From contig CM036754.1 of assembly GCA_020796225.1 (NCBI GenBank), forward strand, positions 16,075,367 to 16,139,366: 64,000 nucleotides of DNA, read 5' to 3'. Shown piece after piece: positions 1-10,646 of this stretch; within the stretch, counting starts at the first letter, position 1; the number at the start of each line of letters is the position of its first letter. Source of the stretch: Arion vulgaris (Eukaryota; Mollusca; Gastropoda; Stylommatophora; Arionidae). A program made the position numbers and the translations under genes. The notes beneath the pieces were generated by a model, which made no database searches, was not told the DNA's origin, and saw only the letters and a program-made list of their open reading frames with translations.

Positions 1-380
1 GATTGTATTTAACTACCTCTTCGCAAGTTTAATCCATCTTTTCAGTCAGTCGACAAATGCACTTACAGAGGCAAAAACTGAAGTCTGCAAATGCTTCAAG
101 ATAAACGATAGTTGGTTAACTATATAGAGCTAAAGAGACATGTCCAAGAAAAACATGATGTAAGTCGGAAAAAAGGACAATTGGGCCATCAGACAAATAA
201 TTTTTAGTGAAGTTGGTATACACGGTTTTCCCAATTTATATTTAGTTTCCATGCATGGCAGTTGATGCAGTCTTCTTAGATCTTCATAAAGCTGCTGTAC
301 TTCAATTTCTACATCTTCATGACTGTTCCATATTGTAGATCATCGGAGCACCAGCACTTTATCAGTGGGAAGAAGTCTTC
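1..380. other. Left-edge sequence, no gene found
   Basis: No exon could be supported here. The plus strand at roughly 95-190 reads like a very worn LINE reverse-transcriptase C-terminus (a stretch similar to NDSWLTNIELKRH), comparable with the better copy at 4030-4490. I looked here on the minus strand for the missing C-terminal exon of the PPP1R14-like gene and did not find it. Confidence 0.3.
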
Positions 381-387
381 TACTTTG

Positions 388-620
388 AACGTTCTATACT
401 GACCACTTGTTAACCACTCTGTGTGCTTTGTATGTGATTTGAGCTTTAGAGCGATTGTACGTTGTGCCTGTTATGCACCTAAAAGTAGGCCTACACATCC
501 AATTTCCAATTTTTATTTACTAGGATAGCTTCCCTAGGTCCTACATCAGTCAACTCTGATGACATGCCATGTAGGTAGCAGTGGTACTATTCTTTGCTTC
601 CCTTGCAAGCCCTGGTGGAA
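388..620 (-). repeat. SINE family B copy
   Basis: Read on the minus strand it has the family B layout: a head with the ACCACTGC/TACCTACA module and GGCATGTC, a middle with CCTAGGGAAGCTA, and an end that reads back into GGTCAGTATAGAACGTTC. Eight other copies in the window align (6283, 11745, 14238, 23167, 26722, 50825, 57640, 60668). The 5' end is worn. Confidence 0.6.
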
Positions 621-837
621 GTAGTAAAATTAAAAATTATCTATTTAAAGTAAATAAATCAGCGCTATGACTAATTGTGTGTGCACACTATATGCATTAG
701 TTAATTCTTCTCATGTTCTTCTTCAGCGATCTCTGGTCATGTGCTTAATTTACTGTGGGCCACAAACTGGGCAGCATTCAGCGCAGTATTTAATGTTAGA
801 GATACTCCATGCATTTGGTCTTCTATTGCACGTCTCC

Positions 838-840
<3 letters not shown>

Positions 841-905
<65 letters not shown>
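841..905. repeat. (GA)n microsatellite
   Basis: About 32 uninterrupted GA dinucleotides. Both strands give long open frames of RE or SL repeats, which are artefacts of the repeat. Confidence 0.98.
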
Positions 906-909
<4 letters not shown>

Positions 910-1962
910 CAGTGTAATGAAATGATGCAGTACAAATAAAACACACAATAAAATGACACCACAAACAGAACGTTTGGCCTACACACTACTCGCCATGTAC
1001 ATAAAGTTGACGACATCACGTGATTACGTGAATATTGCCCTTGATATAACCAAAAAGATATCTGTCTTAGGTTGAATGGGGCGCGCCTCGGCCATATAGA
1101 GGCTTAATCCCCTACTTAACAAATATTAAGTGACTATAAAGTATCGGCCGACTATAACTAGGCCCCGGCCATGAAATGTGGAAACTTCCTGAATGAGAGG
1201 ACTGACACTAGAAAAATACAAATTTAGCTGTCAAATAGCCATGTATATAATAGTGGCCTCCCTAAAGGTTACCAGATAAAATACCAAGCATTATCATCTT
1301 CGCGTGCCGTGCCGGTCATTGTGGGATATCACGGATTTTCAAACACGCCACACTACGCGTTTAACAGCCAAATTGGCCGGGGTCGCATAATCAACTTACC
1401 ACACCCAGAGTATCTAAAATGTTCATGCCAGAATTATACGGTACTCAGGCTCTCTCATTACCCGAAGCAGGACCGTGCGGTATATTTTATCTGTATGATG
1501 CAAGTCTTCGAAATGCCGTCCGTATATCTTTTTCTTTAAAATAACCTTCAATTTTGATTTTGCTTCTTATGCCGTCCCCCTTACGGTGTCGCCTGATGCG
1601 GCCGACTCTCTGTATCATAGCAAGGCACGGTCCTGACCCGAAGGGGTGATTTCTGTTTTATGCACGCCATTGGAACTTCAAATATAGACTATGACATGTT
1701 GCTATATAAAATATGACCAGTTCTCAATTACGTCCCATGTTTAAATGTGTCTTGCAAAAACGCACACCTTCATCAAACTGCTACGTTAGAAGTATATGGA
1801 ATTTATTACACACGAGGAGAGACATATTTCTGCAGTTAACATTTCTCTTGCGATAAAACTATGATGTACGTGTCACGTTTGTCGACTACTACATAAATGT
1901 GATTAATTCGAAATGAGTTCCTTGGATTCTCCGAAATGAATTACTTCCTATGTTTCATGTTT
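906..1962. other. Unassigned repeat-like DNA
   Basis: No gene seen. Around 1040-1110 there is a worn copy of the sequence into which the U2-headed element at 2305 is inserted (shared GATATAACC, CTTAGGTTGAA and GCGCCTCGGC words), so this is an older dispersed repeat. Short words around 1440-1480 and 1615-1640 (CAGGACCGTGC and its near complement) hint at another worn element. Confidence 0.35.
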
Positions 1963-2220
1963 GTTCTTCTTCTTCTCCTTTGAGTTCGCTCTTTACGGCC
2001 AATTTAATCACTCTTTGTGATATGTTTGATCTTTGCCAAGAACGTGTATACGTTGCACATTGGTTTGGTAACCCCTAAACGCATGGACTTCTACACGTTC
2101 AGGACACGTGCATCCGATTTCAGTCAAATCTCATTAATCGCCTCTTACGGCATGCGTGGCAGGTAACAGTGGTTCTATTCTATACACCCCAAATTTGGGC
2201 CCCGGTAACCACTCGGGCGT
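1963..2220 (-). repeat. SINE family A1 copy
   Basis: On the minus strand it starts CGCCCGAGTGGTTACCGGGG, continues through the module ACCACTGTTACCTGCCACGC and ATGTCGTAAGAGGCGAC(worn), then a body with ATCGGATGC and ACGTATACACG, and ends in a GAA-rich tail. Copies at 7773, 34980 and 58791 share the full length. Confidence 0.75.
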
Positions 2221-2304
2221 CATGTTTGTTGACCTACACGCTCTGATATAACCAGATCAAGGTTCGTCCTTAGGTTGAAAGTGCGTTCCTCGGCTTAAAG
2301 AGGC

Positions 2305-2545
2305 GACCTTATGGCTAAGATCAAAGTGTAGTATCTGTTCTTATAGTGCTAGTGCCCACTTGATCGAGGTCAAAAGGTGGGAACCTTTACTAAACACCAA
2401 ATGGCAAAATATAACTTAACAAACCCGAGGCACTGATCGAAGGATTGATGACGCTAGGAGTTTTATACACGTTTTCACGTTCATTAGTACTGGGTCCACC
2501 AGTTGTGGCGCGTCCGGGGCGGGTTCTATTAAAAAAAATTATAAT
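2305..2545 (+). repeat. U2 snRNA-headed retroposon, 5'-truncated copy
   Basis: Starts at a sequence matching U2 snRNA from about nucleotide 12 (GGCTAAGATCAAAGTGTAGT then ATCTGTTCTTAT), continues with a non-U2 body shared with the copy at 24989 (GATCGAAGGATTGATG, ACGTTTTCACGTTC, GGGTCCACC), and ends in an A-rich run. A perfect 10-bp target-site duplication TTAAAGAGGC flanks it (2295-2304 and 2546-2555), and it splits an older repeat also seen near 1064. This is the signature of LINE-driven retroposition, so it is not a functional U2 gene. Confidence 0.85.
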
Positions 2546-2659
2546 TTAAAGAGGCCTGAGACCCCTACATAACAAACAATCAGTTCAGCAAAAATATGTT
2601 GTCTAGCTTTGTTTGGAATATATCAATCTACTGACTACGATACTTGAACTAGAACATGA

Positions 2660-2864
2660 CGCCTGCCTGCCCAGCGCGTTCGTAGCGCGTTGGACTGCGG
2701 GCGACTAGTCCTCTGTGTGTGCAGGTTCAATTCCGCGGACTGGCAGAAAAGCCACAGGTTCCCCAGATTCACGGTGTTCGTGGCACCGAACCAAAGGGTT
2801 ACGATGTCCATGGCACCGAGCCGAAGAGCTGAAAGCGCTTCTGGATCGAAAAACAAACAAAACA
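2660..2864 (+). repeat. SINE family D copy with 13-bp TSD
   Basis: tRNA-like head with a box A-like TAGCGCGTTGG and box B-like GGTTCAATTCC, a body with ACGGTGTTCGTGGCACCGAA and TTACGATGTCCATGGCACCG, ending CTTCTGGATCG plus an A-rich tail. The perfect target-site duplication AACTAGAACATGA is at 2647-2659 and 2865-2877. Seven copies of this family lie in the window, each with recognisable duplications. Confidence 0.92.
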
Positions 2865-2937
2865 AACTAGAACATGATAGCAACAGATGATAATGGGAGC
2901 GGCTAGAACAAGCTACAACACATGGGTGCAGTTAGAA

Positions 2938-3110
2938 CAGTGGTTCTCAACCTTCCTAATGCCGCGACCCTTTAAATATAGTTCCTCATGTTGTGGTGAG
3001 CCCCAACCATAAAATTATTGTAGTTGCTACTTCATAATTGTAATTTAGACACTGTAATTAATCGTAATATAAATATCTGATATGCTGGATGTATTTTCAT
3101 AGTTACAAAA
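2938..3110 (+). mobile_element. SPIN-like hAT transposon end fragment
   Basis: Begins with the hAT terminal sequence CAGTGGTTCTCAACCTTCCT, then AATGCCGCGACCCTTTAA, GTTCCTCATGTTGTGGTGA, CCCCAACCATAAAATTAT, TTGCTACTTCATAATTGTAA, AAATATCTGATATGC and GGATGTATTTTCAT. This order is what I remember of the SPIN (SPACE INVADERS) non-autonomous consensus. The element stops after about 173 bp with no opposite terminal repeat. I cannot align it here, so the family name rests on recall of the motif order. Confidence 0.8.
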
Positions 3111-3159
3111 TAGCTTGTCCTGGCAGAACTTTGTCACCCCGACAATCCTCCCGAATTTC

Positions 3160-3610
3160 TCTCTCTCTAATAGGCTAGATGTCCTGCCTCTGTAGCCGTC
3201 ATGTTCAAACCATCAGTTACATCAGGAATCCATCTTCTCCGTGATCATTCTCTTCTCTTTGCCGGTATGACTACTTTCATGATAGTATTCTCCAGCCCTT
3301 CATGTCTTTTTATATGTCAAACATTTCTCAATTTTCTCTTTTTTATTTGTAGCATCAGCCAGTTTTACTTGATTCTGAGTTCTTACTGGATAGATCTATT
3401 TATTATCTTCTTTGTCCATGATATACGGAGGACTTTTCTGTAACACTTATATTCAAAAGCATATATATTTTTTCCACTGCTTTATTAAATGTCCATGCTT
3501 CACACCCATACGATGCCACTGGGAATATGCATGCTCTTAGTATTCTGATCTTTGTTTTCTGATCACTGGGTAGATGTAAACCTCTATCAAAGGAGATGTA
3601 AGGCCCCCTT
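3160..3610 (-). mobile_element. LINE reverse-transcriptase C-terminus fragment
   Basis: The minus strand encodes KTKIRILRACIFPVASYGCE followed by AWTFNKAVEKI, the conserved region just after the RT catalytic core of RTE/CR1-like invertebrate LINEs, then in another frame a NWLM...IKRHEGLENTI segment near 3300-3200. There are several frameshifts and stops. The same family is seen at 4030, 33130 and 51975. Confidence 0.75.
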
Positions 3611-4029
3611 CCCTCCGCTAGTCTACGGGACACCCTTGGCAAGGTGGAGTACCGTTTAGCCCCCGAAGGGTCACATGGAAGCCGGTGGTGGATGAGTGAG
3701 TGAGTAGTCAACAGAGTGGCAATGGTTATGGTCTCAAAACTCACAGAGGATCTTTGTAATAGAGACAATGACTATGGTCATGGACCAGTATGGTCACTGC
3801 CATGAAGGAAAGCAATGTCTAGATAACCCTAACAATAATGTTAGGTAAAACCAACCGCAATTATAAGAATTAATTTCTTGCGGAGAATACAGTTTATATT
3901 TTACAAGTCCATATCTAACCAATCTACAAACAATTTATATTAACAAATTGTCCTGCGTTAAAAAAACCAGAAGGGCAACACTAAATTGAATTTTAGTTTT
4001 CGTAGTTTAAATGTAAAGCGACAGCAAAA

Positions 4030-4490
4030 TATTGAAATTAAAAATACTGAGAACATGCATATTTCCAGTGGCTATTTATAGTTGTGAATCATGGACCATT
4101 ACACAAACAACAAGAACGAAAATCCAGTCCTTCGAAACAAAGTTCTATAGAAAGATCCTACGAATTCCATGGACAGAAAAAAGGAAGAACACTGATGTCA
4201 TGAAAGAACTGAATGTTAAAGACAATTGGTTGATAAACAATATACGATACAGAAAAATTACATACTTTGGTCACATCAAGCGTCACGATGGCCTGGAGAG
4301 AAAACAATATTAGAGGGCAGGGCCCCAGAGGCAGACCACAAAGAAGATGGCTACAAGATACTAAAGAAACCATGAATATGACCATCGACGAAGTGGGTGA
4401 ACTGGTAGAGACAGATGTGCTGCAAAGAGAGCAACGTCCTATAAAGGATACGCACCTTGATGGATGGAGTTTACATGTGGACTAATCACA
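4030..4490 (+). mobile_element. LINE reverse-transcriptase C-terminus fragment
   Basis: Encodes LKILRTCIFPVAIYSCESWT, then FYRKILRIPWTEKRKN, NWLINNIRYRKITYFGHIKR and, after a frameshift near 4300, GRPQRRWLQDTKETMNMTID. This is the standard 3' end of endonuclease/reverse-transcriptase LINE ORFs. One frameshift and a worn end make it inactive. The closest relative in the window is at 51975-52135. Confidence 0.85.
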
Positions 4491-4499
4491 CCACGTAGA

Positions 4500-4834
4500 A
4501 TCAAAGTTAATTTTGTTCATTGTTAACTGAAAGAAATCATTTATTTAATTTAGTACGTAATTTACTCTACGGTGTAACCTATATTTAAAAAAAAAATTAC
4601 CAGACAGCACCTACCACTGCATTTTGTTCGTGGTTAAATGTACACAATAGTTGTTTTGTTTAGTATTTAATTTACTTTCGAGTAGCACATAATGTATAGC
4701 AGCACAATATGACACTATGATAATATTTATGTAACTTAGTATTTCATTTTCTTGAAGGTGGAAACTACTTTGTTCAGTACACTCTAACCCTACTAAGATA
4801 GTAAATACGTATTAGAGGCTTCCGGAGAAGAAAA
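4500..4834. other. AT-rich DNA, nothing recognised
   Basis: Low-complexity AT-rich sequence following the LINE fragment. No coding or structural feature could be supported. Confidence 0.5.
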
Positions 4835-5050
4835 AAAAAATCCAGGGAGAGCTAACTGGTTGTGTTCTTAAAAACTCTCATTTGTAGGGCTAGGCAATGG
4901 GTGCCGTAAGAAATAAGGGTTTGAGGTTCAAATCCTGTGTTTGGTACTTTTTTTCCCGATAGCCCCTAATACTTGCTCTGTCTATTTATTGACCATATTC
5001 ATTTGTTCTGGTGCATCCAACGTGGTTCTTAAAACTCATTATTCTTAAAT
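4835..5050 (+). repeat. SINE family F copy
   Basis: Contains GGAGAGCTAACTGG, the tRNA-like core CAATGGGTGCCGTAAGAAAT, box B-like GGTTCAAATCCTG, and the tail words CCCTAATACTTG and TATTTATTGACCAT. Aligns with 11859-12013, 12663-12780 (minus) and 60344-60545. Confidence 0.7.
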
Positions 5051-5084
5051 CTTTTAAGATAGTATCATACGGACTCTTATAACA

Positions 5085-5329
5085 AGTAAATTGCATATCC
5101 TTTACAGGACTTTGTGAATCAACCCCAGCTTTTAACGCTGTTTGTGAATTTTATAGGCATTATTACGTTCAGTAGTTTGCCATTACTTTCTGAACGGGTG
5201 GTGCCATTGTCCTTTTGGAAAAATCCACGAGATACAATTTTCAACCAAACCGTCCGCAGCGTGATTCGAACTCAGACCGTCGGGGGTTAATAGACTGAGT
5301 CACTATCCGCTAGGCTATAAACGCCACCA
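5085..5329 (-). repeat. SINE family C copy
   Basis: Read on the minus strand: tRNA-like head GGTGGCGTTTATAGCCTAGC with box B-like GAGTTCGAATCACGC, a body with CCATTGCTTTC complement, and an end GTCCTGTAAAGGATATGCAA. A family D SINE is inserted immediately beside its 5' end. Confidence 0.8.
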
Positions 5330-5342
5330 AAGGACTTATAGT

Positions 5343-5542
5343 TTTTTTTTCCCCTCAGATCCAGAAGCACTTGAGCTGAAAGCTCTTCGACTCGGTGTCA
5401 TGGACATCGTAACCCTTCGGCTCGGTGCCACGAACACCGTAAATCTGGGGAACCTGTAGCTTTTCTGCCAGTCCGCGGAGTTGAACCCGTACTTACAGAG
5501 GACTAGTCACCCGTAGTACAACGCGCTACGAACACGCTGGGC
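5343..5542 (-). repeat. SINE family D copy with 13-bp TSD
   Basis: Minus-strand copy: poly-T (the A tail) at 5343-5350, body with the complement of ACGGTGTTCGTGGCACCG, head ending GCCCAGCGTGTTCG complement. The perfect target-site duplication AAGGACTTATAGT is at 5330-5342 and 5543-5555. Confidence 0.9.
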
Positions 5543-5941
5543 AAGGACTTATAGTACAGTGGTTATCTGCTTTTGAAGGACTGTGGAGTCCTTCACATTC
5601 ATAAAATACTTCCGGGGTCACAATGGCTAACAATTTTAAATATTAAATATGCAAACATAACTCGATGTCAACACGTGGTATAGCCCCACACACACAAAAG
5701 GACCAACGCCTACTGGAAGTTGTACACATCGAAACAAGAAAGGTGGCCTTGTATATCAACAACAGAAACTAAATAATTGAAAGTAAACTAAACATTCGTC
5801 AGTTGTACAATGATGATAGTGTTGAGCTACCACGAGACCGGAAATAAATGTGTAATGTATACAAAACAACAACAAAGAATCAAGTATTCAGGAAGAAGAG
5901 AGTGTTTATGTGTGCTTGTGTTTCAGAGTGTTAGTACTTAC

Positions 5942-6022
5942 CATTATATAATCTCGTCTTTCAATTTCTGTATCCAAATCGAGAAGTTCCTCCAGGTCCA
6001 ATTCGCAATCATGATCATCACT
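5942..6022 (-). CDS. PPP1R14: PPP1R14-like PP1 inhibitor, exon 2
   Basis: Too short to stand out as an open frame. On the minus strand, GTTTGTCTTGCAG at 6023-6035 is a good acceptor and GTAAGT follows at 5936-5941. The 81-nt exon (27 codons, phase 0 at both ends, matching the phase-0 end of exon 1) reads SDDHDCELDLEELLDLDTEI then ERRDYIM. This corresponds to the acidic helix of CPI-17/PHI-1/KEPI proteins (INIDELLELESEEERSRKI in CPI-17) that follows the inhibitory domain. The protein inhibits protein phosphatase 1 when phosphorylated. The next exon (the family's FIxELLxKL helix) was not found between 1 and 5941 and is probably beyond the window. Confidence 0.85.
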
Positions 6023-6282
6023 CTGCAAGACAAACATGGACAGTGTGACATCCAACAATATATATATATAGCCAATATGTAGGCTAAACTATCAATAAGT
6101 AGGCAACTATTTATACTGGGTATAGGCCAACAGTATAACAAAATAGAGGGTAGAGGGGGGAGAGAGAAGAGAAGATAAAAGTGTGTGTGCATCAACAACC
6201 TGGTGAACTATGCCGACAGGAACAGTGTTCCTAACAAGGTTACCCAAACCGAAAAGGTTAAAGGGAAAAGGTTAAGACTAAA

Positions 6283-6520
6283 TTCTTCTTCTTCCAACTC
6301 TCCATATCAACCACTTGTTAACCACTCGTGATTTGTATGCGATCTGAGCCTAAGCGCGGTTGTTGGTTGTGCCAGTTATGCGCCTACAAGTAGGCCAGCA
6401 ATATGATTTCTACGACGATTTTTATTTACTAGGGTAGCTTTCCTATGCCCCTACCTCAGTCGCATCTTACGATATATCTTGTAGATCGCAGTGTTACTAT
6501 GTGATTTCCTGGTCCTCCAG
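6283..6520 (-). repeat. SINE family B copy
   Basis: TTCTTCTTCTTCC at the left is the complement of the GAA-rich tail; the words TATCAACCACTTGTTAACCA, GCCAGTTATGCGCCTACAAG and CTAGGGTAGCTTTCCT follow in family order. The 5' head at the right end is worn. Confidence 0.75.
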
Positions 6521-6824
6521 GTTATGCGATGGGCTAACTACACATATATTAACAAAACAAGGGACGCAGTTACAGAAACTAAAAACATGTTGTTTAATAT
6601 GATGACCCAGACCAGGAGGAGAAAATGAAGGTAGGCTGGACATACAGAGTCAAGTGTCACGAGAAAAGCACTTGCTGAGAAACTGAATGAGGCTGGACTA
6701 TCATTGGAAGCCATAAAGAAAATGCCAACAGACCGGAAAAAATAGAGAACAAATGTCGCGCCTCTATGTTTCACGAGGAACGGATACCAAGAATGAATTT
6801 AAAAAAAAGTATGAAATGAAAATC

Positions 6825-7052
6825 GTGGCATATCCTAAAGGACGTAGCCATCAACCACAGTAAACGAGTCGTTGATTTTCTAGGCACCAATTATACGTTC
6901 AGTAGTTTGCCATTGCTTTCTGAACGGTGAGGTCTACTTTTAACTTTTGTAAAAATCACACGGAAACGAATTTGCTTCCAAATTAGCCCACCGTGGAGTT
7001 TGAACCAGGTACGCTTGGGTCTATGATCGAGCTCACTACCGCTTGAGCTCAC
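6825..7052 (-). repeat. SINE family C' copy (family C body, different tRNA-like head)
   Basis: Read on the minus strand, the head is GAGCTCAAGCGGTAGTGAGC with box B-like TGGTTCAAACTCCACGG. The body is close to family C (CAGAAAGCAATGGCAAACTA), and it ends GGTTGATGGCTACGTCC then AGGATATGCCACGATTTT. A second copy is at 30643. Confidence 0.75.
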
Positions 7053-7772
7053 AAAAAAAAAGTATATAGAGAAAAAATAATAGAAATCGGTATCAGGAAT
7101 GATATATATATATATGGGCACTCCAAGTGAAATTTGTGTAGGGCTGCATGAAACAATGTCATCGTACAGTAGTAACAAGCTAAGAACCAAGAACTCATAC
7201 ATTAAAAACTCCCATCACACACATACTCTAAACTAAGTGAGTAACCCGTATTCTCCCGATGCCAAGTAGGGAAGGGTGAGGATAGCACAGATGGGTGGCA
7301 AAGGAGTCCACTTAGATGACCAACAACTCACCCAGCAAAATTCTGAGCTAGATAATTGTGTGGTTGGATAGCCTGAATCAGTTTGCTACGGTGAGTAGGA
7401 TAGAATATGTCGGTGACCTGAAGTAAAGATCAAAGGATAGAGATAAAGTTGGAAATAATCAAGGACATTGTGACCCCGGGAACGAATGTCGGCATCGTCG
7501 TCTCTTTAACGGTTTGGAGAAAGTTTCAGAAGGTATAATGTGAGAAAAGTGTATATGATGTAACTGTGTGTTTTGTAAAATCAGCTGAAATTTGATACTG
7601 TATACGTGCGTATGCAGACATGTTCCAGAATAACTAGCACACCGGATTCTAAAAACAAAACCCACATATTAAGCAGAGCTCTTAAACTGGGAGAGAAGAT
7701 AATAGCCATGAGACTGGAAATTATATTGGAAGACTGGAATTATATTGAAGATAATTATATTGAAGCCAGTTT

Positions 7773-8020
7773 CTTCTTCTTCGCGTTCGTTCTTTACGAC
7801 CAATTTTAATCACTCTGTGATATGTTTGATCTTTGCCAAGAACGTGTATACGTTGCACATTGGTTTGGTAGACCCTAAACGCATATATTCCTATACGTTT
7901 AGGACATGTGCATCCGATTTCAGCCAAACCTCCTTAGTCGCCTCTTACGACATGCGTGGCAGGTAACAGTAGTTCCATTCTTGACACCCCAAATTTGGGC
8001 CCCGGTAACCACTCGGGCGG
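7773..8020 (-). repeat. SINE family A1 copy with 11-bp TSD
   Basis: A full copy on the minus strand from CGCCCGAGTGGTTACCGGGG to a GAA-rich tail. The perfect target-site duplication GAAGCCAGTTT is at 7762-7772 and 8021-8031. Confidence 0.88.
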
Positions 8021-8246
8021 GAAGCCAGTTTTAAATCTGATAGTGCGTCAGGTTTTCAGTGTGGGTGAAACACTATTGCTAATTAACCAAAAATGAATAC
8101 ATGGTCATTGGTGAAAATCATAGTGTGGTTGAAACTCTTTTTTTAACACATGAAGATATCAACCACAGCCCAATGACTCGACAGCATCAGCAGAACGTTT
8201 CCCGTGTAAATTACAAGACGGTGAAATTATTTCTTCTTTTTCTTTT

Positions 8247-8805
8247 GTCGTCACACTGCTACCGGGTTGTTGCACAGTGTCGTCACACTGCTACCGGGTT
8301 GTTGCACAGTGTCGTCACACTGCTACTGGTTGTTGCACGTGTCGTCACACTGCTTACTGGGTTGTTGCAGTTGTCGTCACTGCTACCGGGTTGTTGCACA
8401 GTCGTCGTACACTGCTACGGTTGTTGCACAGTGTCTCATCACTGCTCCCGTTTGACGTGTCGTCACACTGCTACTGGTTGTTGCACAGTGTCGTCACACT
8501 GCTACTGGTTGTTGCAGTGTCGTGCACATGCTCGGTTGTTGCACAGTGGCCACCACTGTACGGGTTGTTGTACAGTGTCGTCACACTGCTACCGGGTTGT
8601 TGCACAGTGTCGTCACACTGCTACCGGGTTGTTGTACAGTGTCGTCACACTGCTACCGGGTTGTTGCACAGTGTCGTCACACTGCTACCAGGCTGTTGCA
8701 CAGTGTCGTCACAATGCTACCGGGTTGTTGCACAGTGTCGTCACACTGCTACCAGGCTGTTGCACAGTGTCGTAACACTGCTACCAGGTTGTTGCACAGT
8801 GTCGT
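8247..8805. repeat. 32-bp minisatellite array (about 17 units)
   Basis: Head-to-tail units of GTCGTCACACTGCTACC plus GGGTTGTTGCACAGT, period 32 bp (for example 8247 to 8279). Some units are shortened or diverged between 8320 and 8560; those from 8578 on are nearly identical. All three forward frames stay open because no unit has a stop, producing spurious proteins. It abuts the 3' end of a minus-strand LINE at 8806-9060, and the last unit continues into LINE tail sequence, so the unit seems to come from that tail. Confidence 0.95.
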
Positions 8806-9060
8806 GGTTTTGTTTTTGTCTTGCGCTGTTCTGGTGGCTTGTGTGATTGTTATTTTTGCTCTTTGACAGGATTCTGCTATGCCATCTAACCATCTTTTTC
8901 GTGGTCTTCCTCTAGCTTTCTTTCCTGATGTTCTGTTGTAGAAGTCTCTGTAAATAGTGGAGTTTGGATACATTCTTATTAAGTGGCCAAACCACTTCAT
9001 TCTTTGTTTCTCAATGTAATTATTACTTAGAAATGTTAAAATTGATATTATTTTTGCATG
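8806..9060 (-). mobile_element. LINE reverse-transcriptase C-terminus and 3' tail
   Basis: The minus strand encodes MKWFGHLIRMYPNSTIYRDF then GRPRKRWLDGIAE, RAKITITQATRTAQDKNKTT, a typical LINE C-terminus. The reading frame runs on into the minisatellite. The tail is related to 40110-40225. Confidence 0.8.
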
Positions 9061-9129
9061 ACAGCAGGCTTCCGCTTATCGATTTTCAACTGTCAAGTTC
9101 AGCTTCAGCCTACTTTTCAATGCATATCT

Positions 9130-9325
9130 CGGATGTGCAATGTTACCCCGATACAGTGGATACAAAGCAAAATACAATCCATGTAAAAGATGGACCTCAT
9201 CAATAACAGAAGCAGCAAAAAAAAAACCCCGCTATTTATGAAGCGCACACAAACAACCCGTTCTAGAAATCTCTTCTTATTCTCACACTGTGAAACAATA
9301 CATGATTAAAGAAAAGAAATATCTC
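9130..9325 (+). mobile_element. LINE internal fragment (short)
   Basis: CAATGTTACCCCGATACAGT with GTGGATACA and, further on, a GAAGCGCACACA...AATCTCTTCTTATTC stretch recur at 20990, 27740-27865, 29140 and 31780. In translation they resemble EAHTKARSTN...RQSRIREKR segments of LINE ORFs. Low coding integrity. Confidence 0.5.
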
Positions 9326-9849
9326 CAATATCACTAGACACACACAGTCGCATGTATCGTGAAATCAATCATCACTACATAATTTACCCTTTTTGTTTCA
9401 ATTGCCATATTAAGATTACTATTTGACATCATCCCTTACGCGCGCATTCACGTAATTTTTAAATATATTTTCCCCGTATAAAATGTACGAAGCTGTTCGC
9501 ATATTTTCCTTTTGCAGTAAGTCAATACTTATCTTCCCACTTTACTTGGAGAAATGAGAACCCCATCTACTTTTGACCGGGGAAAGCGGACAATGTTTAT
9601 TTAAATTAATGGAGCTGTTTTGTTCACGTAGTCTAGCTGTATGCAGAGACAAATATAGAAGGTTGGTGACAAGTATTTGCACATCAGGTATAAGATGCTC
9701 GATTTTCATGTGAATACACATTTCTAGTGCTCCATACATTTCACATTACAATGGTAAGCAAATTGAAAGATAAGTAGTCCCGTCAATAGGTTTTGTTAGA
9801 ATACTGATATGCAACATGTATAACTGTGAAAGTTGACAGTATCAAGTGA

Positions 9850-10205
9850 TCAGTTTTCTTCTTCTTCTGCGATCAACTTCTGCTATGCGACTACTCCGGT
9901 ATGTGTCATAAACAGGGCAGTATGCTTGAAGTCTTCACAGGCCATCTATAGATTGTTCTGAAGGGTTGTTACTGTTGTCCAGATTTCCATTCTCACACAG
10001 GCTGGGGTAGTCTTGCAAGATGTGCACTGGGAACTGCTTTGGTGCTTAACATGTGCAGACAGCTGAGTCCCTGATACCAACTCTATGGAGGTGCGCCCTG
10101 AGGCCGCAGTTTACCATTCCAAGTCTGACGTTAAAACATTTATGTTGTCGCGCTCTGGGTTGTGTCTTCAATTTGTTTATTTCCACGTAATTTTTCTGAA
10201 CTGTT
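9850..10205 (-). mobile_element. LINE C-terminus of Jockey/R1/I type
   Basis: The minus strand encodes RLGMVNCGLRAHLHRVGIRD, SAVCTC and FPVHILQDYPSLCEN, which resembles the C-terminal CxC...HIL...CP region of Jockey/R1/I-group LINEs (…GLRSHLHR…CPCG…EHILQ…CP). It ends in a GAA-rich tail at 9850. Stops interrupt it. Confidence 0.6.
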
Positions 10206-10646
10206 TCAGGAGTCTTTGCTTCTGTAAAACTTTGTGTTGGGTGTGATCAGTGAATGGTAACCATTTTAAAGTTCTCAATTAACAATAAAAGTTAACTTTT
10301 CTCATTACTGATAATGCATTAAAACATATCACGTAAAGAGAACATAGAGAACTCAGTAAAGTATTATATAACATAGAAGACGATGCTAACCGAGTAGATG
10401 AGCGAGGGGAGCAACGGAGAATGTGTAATGGTGTAAACAATTTCAACAAACATCGTTCAAAAGTATCCGAGTTTCGAGAGGGTTTGCGAGAAAAACAACC
10501 CACTATAATGTCGTTGGCAGTTAATTTTAACACGAGATCGGAAGATGAAATGGAGCATCTCTTTTCAGTATACCATGTCCTTAGTGATGTCAAGAGAAGT
10601 ATCCCCTCTCTGAGTAGGAAAATAACTGAAATTTCCCAACAATTAA

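Noticed and set aside
667..1019. RE-repeat and SL-repeat open frames around 841-905
   Set aside because: Produced by the (GA)n microsatellite on both strands.
1..5900. Last exon of the PPP1R14-like gene on the minus strand
   Set aside because: I looked for the FIxELLxKL helix with a phase-0 acceptor and found no convincing candidate; it is probably outside the window.
6825..7052. Genuine tRNA genes (here and at 30643, 48246, 57495, 61196)
   Set aside because: The tRNA-like heads do not close a full cloverleaf acceptor stem and each is followed by a family-specific SINE body.
8101..8866. Open frames of up to 224 codons on the plus strand
   Set aside because: They run through the 32-bp minisatellite in all frames because the unit lacks stops; the Cys/His-rich proteins are artefacts.
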